Source: UBA6183 sp964603255
Lineage (GTDB): Bacteria > Bacteroidota > Bacteroidia > UKL13-3
Assembly: GCA_964603255.1 (NCBI GenBank)
Contig: CAZRVA010000010.1
Coordinates: 1-41,247 of the forward strand
Direction: 5' to 3'
DNA length: 41,247 nucleotides
Below, piece by piece: positions 39,833-41,247 of the stretch (its first letter is position 1; each line of letters opens with the position of its first letter). The position numbers were made by a program, and so were the translations under genes. Below the pieces are notes generated by a model. That model was not told where the DNA came from, did no database searches, and saw nothing but the letters and a program-made list of their open reading frames with translations.

Positions 39833-41149
39833 ATGAATATTGCTGAACTGCTAAAGGTTTTTCTAAAAACTAATGATGTACACAAACCAAAGTACATTGT
39901 GGCCGTTAGCGGTGGTATGGACTCTATGGTGCTGTTGCATTTGTGTAAAACGGCCAATCTAAATATAGTTGTTGCACATTGTAATTTTATGCTTAGGGGT
40001 GATGAAAGTTTGGGCGATGAAAATTTTGTTCGCAACTACTGCACATCAAACCAAATAACCGCAGCGTTTATTCGTTTCGATACAAAAAAAATTAGCGCTG
40101 AGTTGGGTAAATCAACCCAAGAAGCAGCAAGGATTTTACGCTACAATTGGTTTGATGAATTAACCAAAAAACATCAAGCTGATTATATTTTAACTGCACA
40201 TCACGCAAACGATTTAGCAGAAACTTTTTTATTTAATTTAGTGAGAGGTAGTGGCATAAAAGGCTTGGCAAGTATTCCGCCTGTAAACGGAAATATTGTA
40301 CGGCCAATGTTATTGCAACCCCATGCGTTGATTAAACAGTATGCATCAACTCACCAAATCCCGTTCAGAACAGATTCATCAAACCTAACTGATCATTACT
40401 CACGTAATTTTATCAGACATCACATCATACCAAAACTAACAGAGATAAATCAACAAGCGGTTGAACATATTGCTACTTCAACCCAAATTTTTAGAGAAGC
40501 ACAACTGATTATTGATGATAAAATTAATGATTTAAAAAATGAGTTTTACAGCGTTAAAAATGATGTTACATACATCAACATTAAAACTCTAAATAAATTA
40601 TCATACTACTCAACTGTTTTGCACACTTGGTTAAGTCCAATAGGATTTAACTCTAGTCAAATTAACGAGATTGTAAATGCCAATCAAGAGTCAGGTAAAG
40701 AGTGGCTCAGCAACTCGCACCAACTTATTTTTAACAGAGATGAGTTGTTGATTAAGCCTATTGAAAACAATAACGAAAGTCAACTTCATTTCGCAAGTGA
40801 ATTTCCAAGCTCATTTAGTTTTAATGGACATACTTTTAACGTTGATTTCCCCGAAATAAATTCAATTCACTTTTCCGATACACAGTTTTATTTTGATGCA
40901 GACAAACTTCAATTTCCGTTAACTATTCGCTCTTGGTTAAGTGGTGATTTTTTTCAACCACTTGGCATGAAAAACAACAAAAAACTGAGCGACTTTTTTA
41001 TCGACAAAAAGGTGGACTTGTTTCAAAAAAATAAAGCTGTAATTATTTGTGCTGATCAAAATATTATTGGTGTTTTACCCTATCAAATTGATGATAAGTA
41101 TAAAATAACACCTGAAACAAAAAGAGTTTTACGAATACAGCTTGCATAA
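39833..41149 (+). CDS. tilS: tRNA(Ile)-lysidine synthase TilS
   Basis: This 438-residue cytosolic enzyme modifies the wobble C34 of the AUA-reading tRNA(Ile) to lysidine, using ATP and lysine, which switches both the amino acid identity and the codon read. The PP-loop ATP-binding motif SGGMDS is at residues 26-31, followed by family hallmarks VVAHCNFMLRGDES and TAHHANDLAETFLFNLVRGSG. The C-terminal TilS domain is intact (FPLTIRSWLSGDFFQPLGM, then KKLSDFFIDKKV). The length is normal. The gene is divergent from the OstA-like gene and is followed at once by a strong terminator whose stem begins at the stop codon. Confidence 0.97.
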   Translation: MNIAELLKVFLKTNDVHKPKYIVAVSGGMDSMVLLHLCKTANLNIVVAHCNFMLRGDESLGDENFVRNYCTSNQITAAFIRFDTKKISAELGKSTQEAARILRYNWFDELTKKHQADYILTAHHANDLAETFLFNLVRGSGIKGLASIPPVNGNIVRPMLLQPHALIKQYASTHQIPFRTDSSNLTDHYSRNFIRHHIIPKLTEINQQAVEHIATSTQIFREAQLIIDDKINDLKNEFYSVKNDVTYINIKTLNKLSYYSTVLHTWLSPIGFNSSQINEIVNANQESGKEWLSNSHQLIFNRDELLIKPIENNNESQLHFASEFPSSFSFNGHTFNVDFPEINSIHFSDTQFYFDADKLQFPLTIRSWLSGDFFQPLGMKNNKKLSDFFIDKKVDLFQKNKAVIICADQNIIGVLPYQIDDKYKITPETKRVLRIQLA

Positions 41150-41180
41150 AAAAACCGCTCTAGTCATTGAGCGGTTTTTT
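41149..41180. terminator. Terminator after tilS, probably bidirectional
   Basis: A perfect 12-bp stem (AAAAAACCGCTC with GAGCGGTTTTTT) closes an 8-nt loop and starts at the last base of the tilS stop codon. The A tract and T tract let it work in both directions. A minus-strand gene ends 16 bp further right, so it probably serves both. Confidence 0.92.
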
Positions 41181-41195
41181 GTTGTTTAATATTTC

Positions 41196-41247
41196 TTATT
41201 TCACCGTTACACGTTGTGTGTATTGTTTACCATTGTTGGTTAACTGT
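41196..41247 (-). CDS. C-terminal fragment of a further gene, possibly a T9SS cargo protein
   Basis: Only the last 16 codons and a TAA stop are inside the window. They read QLTNNGKQYTQRVTVK. The pattern of a polar turn (NNGK), a YTQ strand and a basic end resembles the last strand of a type A T9SS sorting domain, like the VTQGEFVKTVKITK and INQTTKTFKVVH ends elsewhere in the window. The stop is placed 16 bp from the shared terminator, as expected for a real gene end. The identity of the protein cannot be known from this fragment. Confidence 0.55.
   Translation of the reverse strand, partial: QLTNNGKQYTQRVTVK

Overview
The window comes from a Bacteroidota genome. The supporting signs are several proteins with a type IX secretion (T9SS) C-terminal sorting domain, start sites without Shine-Dalgarno sequences but with TAnnTTTG -7 promoter elements, a propeller-type sensor kinase, a SusC-like receptor with an N-terminal carboxypeptidase-like domain, and AT-rich DNA. 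The gliding or saprophytic orders (Chitinophagales, Sphingobacteriales, Flavobacteriales) are plausible, but the genus cannot be told from the sequence alone.

Layout. (1) Positions 24-6564, minus strand: a giant HYR-repeat adhesin, interrupted by a 100-N assembly gap and preceded 2 bp upstream by a small exported protein (6567-7022). (2) 7336-10990, minus strand: a two-component system of a propeller sensor kinase and a NarL/LuxR-type regulator that overlap by 11 bp. (3) 11107-17994, plus strand: a 2295-residue beta-helix adhesin, divergent from that system. (4) 18182-20758, plus strand: a TPR histidine kinase and a LytTR regulator. (5) 20926-25551, plus strand: a GEVED-repeat T9SS protein. 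(6) 25689-29128, plus strand: a His-rich exported protein, a TonB-dependent receptor and a lipoprotein, probably a metal-uptake unit. (7) 29194-29727, minus strand: an acyl-CoA thioesterase. (8) 29810-38209, minus strand: a 2799-residue beta-helix and PKD adhesin. (9) 38264-39793, minus strand: an OstA-like protein. (10) 39833-41149, plus strand: tilS. (11) The right edge holds the tail of another gene on the minus strand, possibly a fifth T9SS cargo.

The dominant theme is surface display: four complete giant T9SS cargo proteins make up over 60% of the window and are interleaved with two separate two-component systems. The most useful new signal is a pair of nearly identical regulatory elements. 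One lies before the TPR-kinase/LytTR operon (18105-18138) and one before the GEVED gene (20765-20798). Each has two GTTCAT-type half-sites exactly 21 bp apart, the geometry of LytTR sites, which suggests an autoregulated system controlling the neighbouring surface protein. The second notable signal is the architecture of the left adhesin, where a SUEL-type lectin domain and a galactose-binding-like domain each appear to be inserted inside an HYR-like repeat. Strong hairpin terminators separate most transcription units. No CRISPR array, tRNA, rRNA or insertion sequence was recognised.
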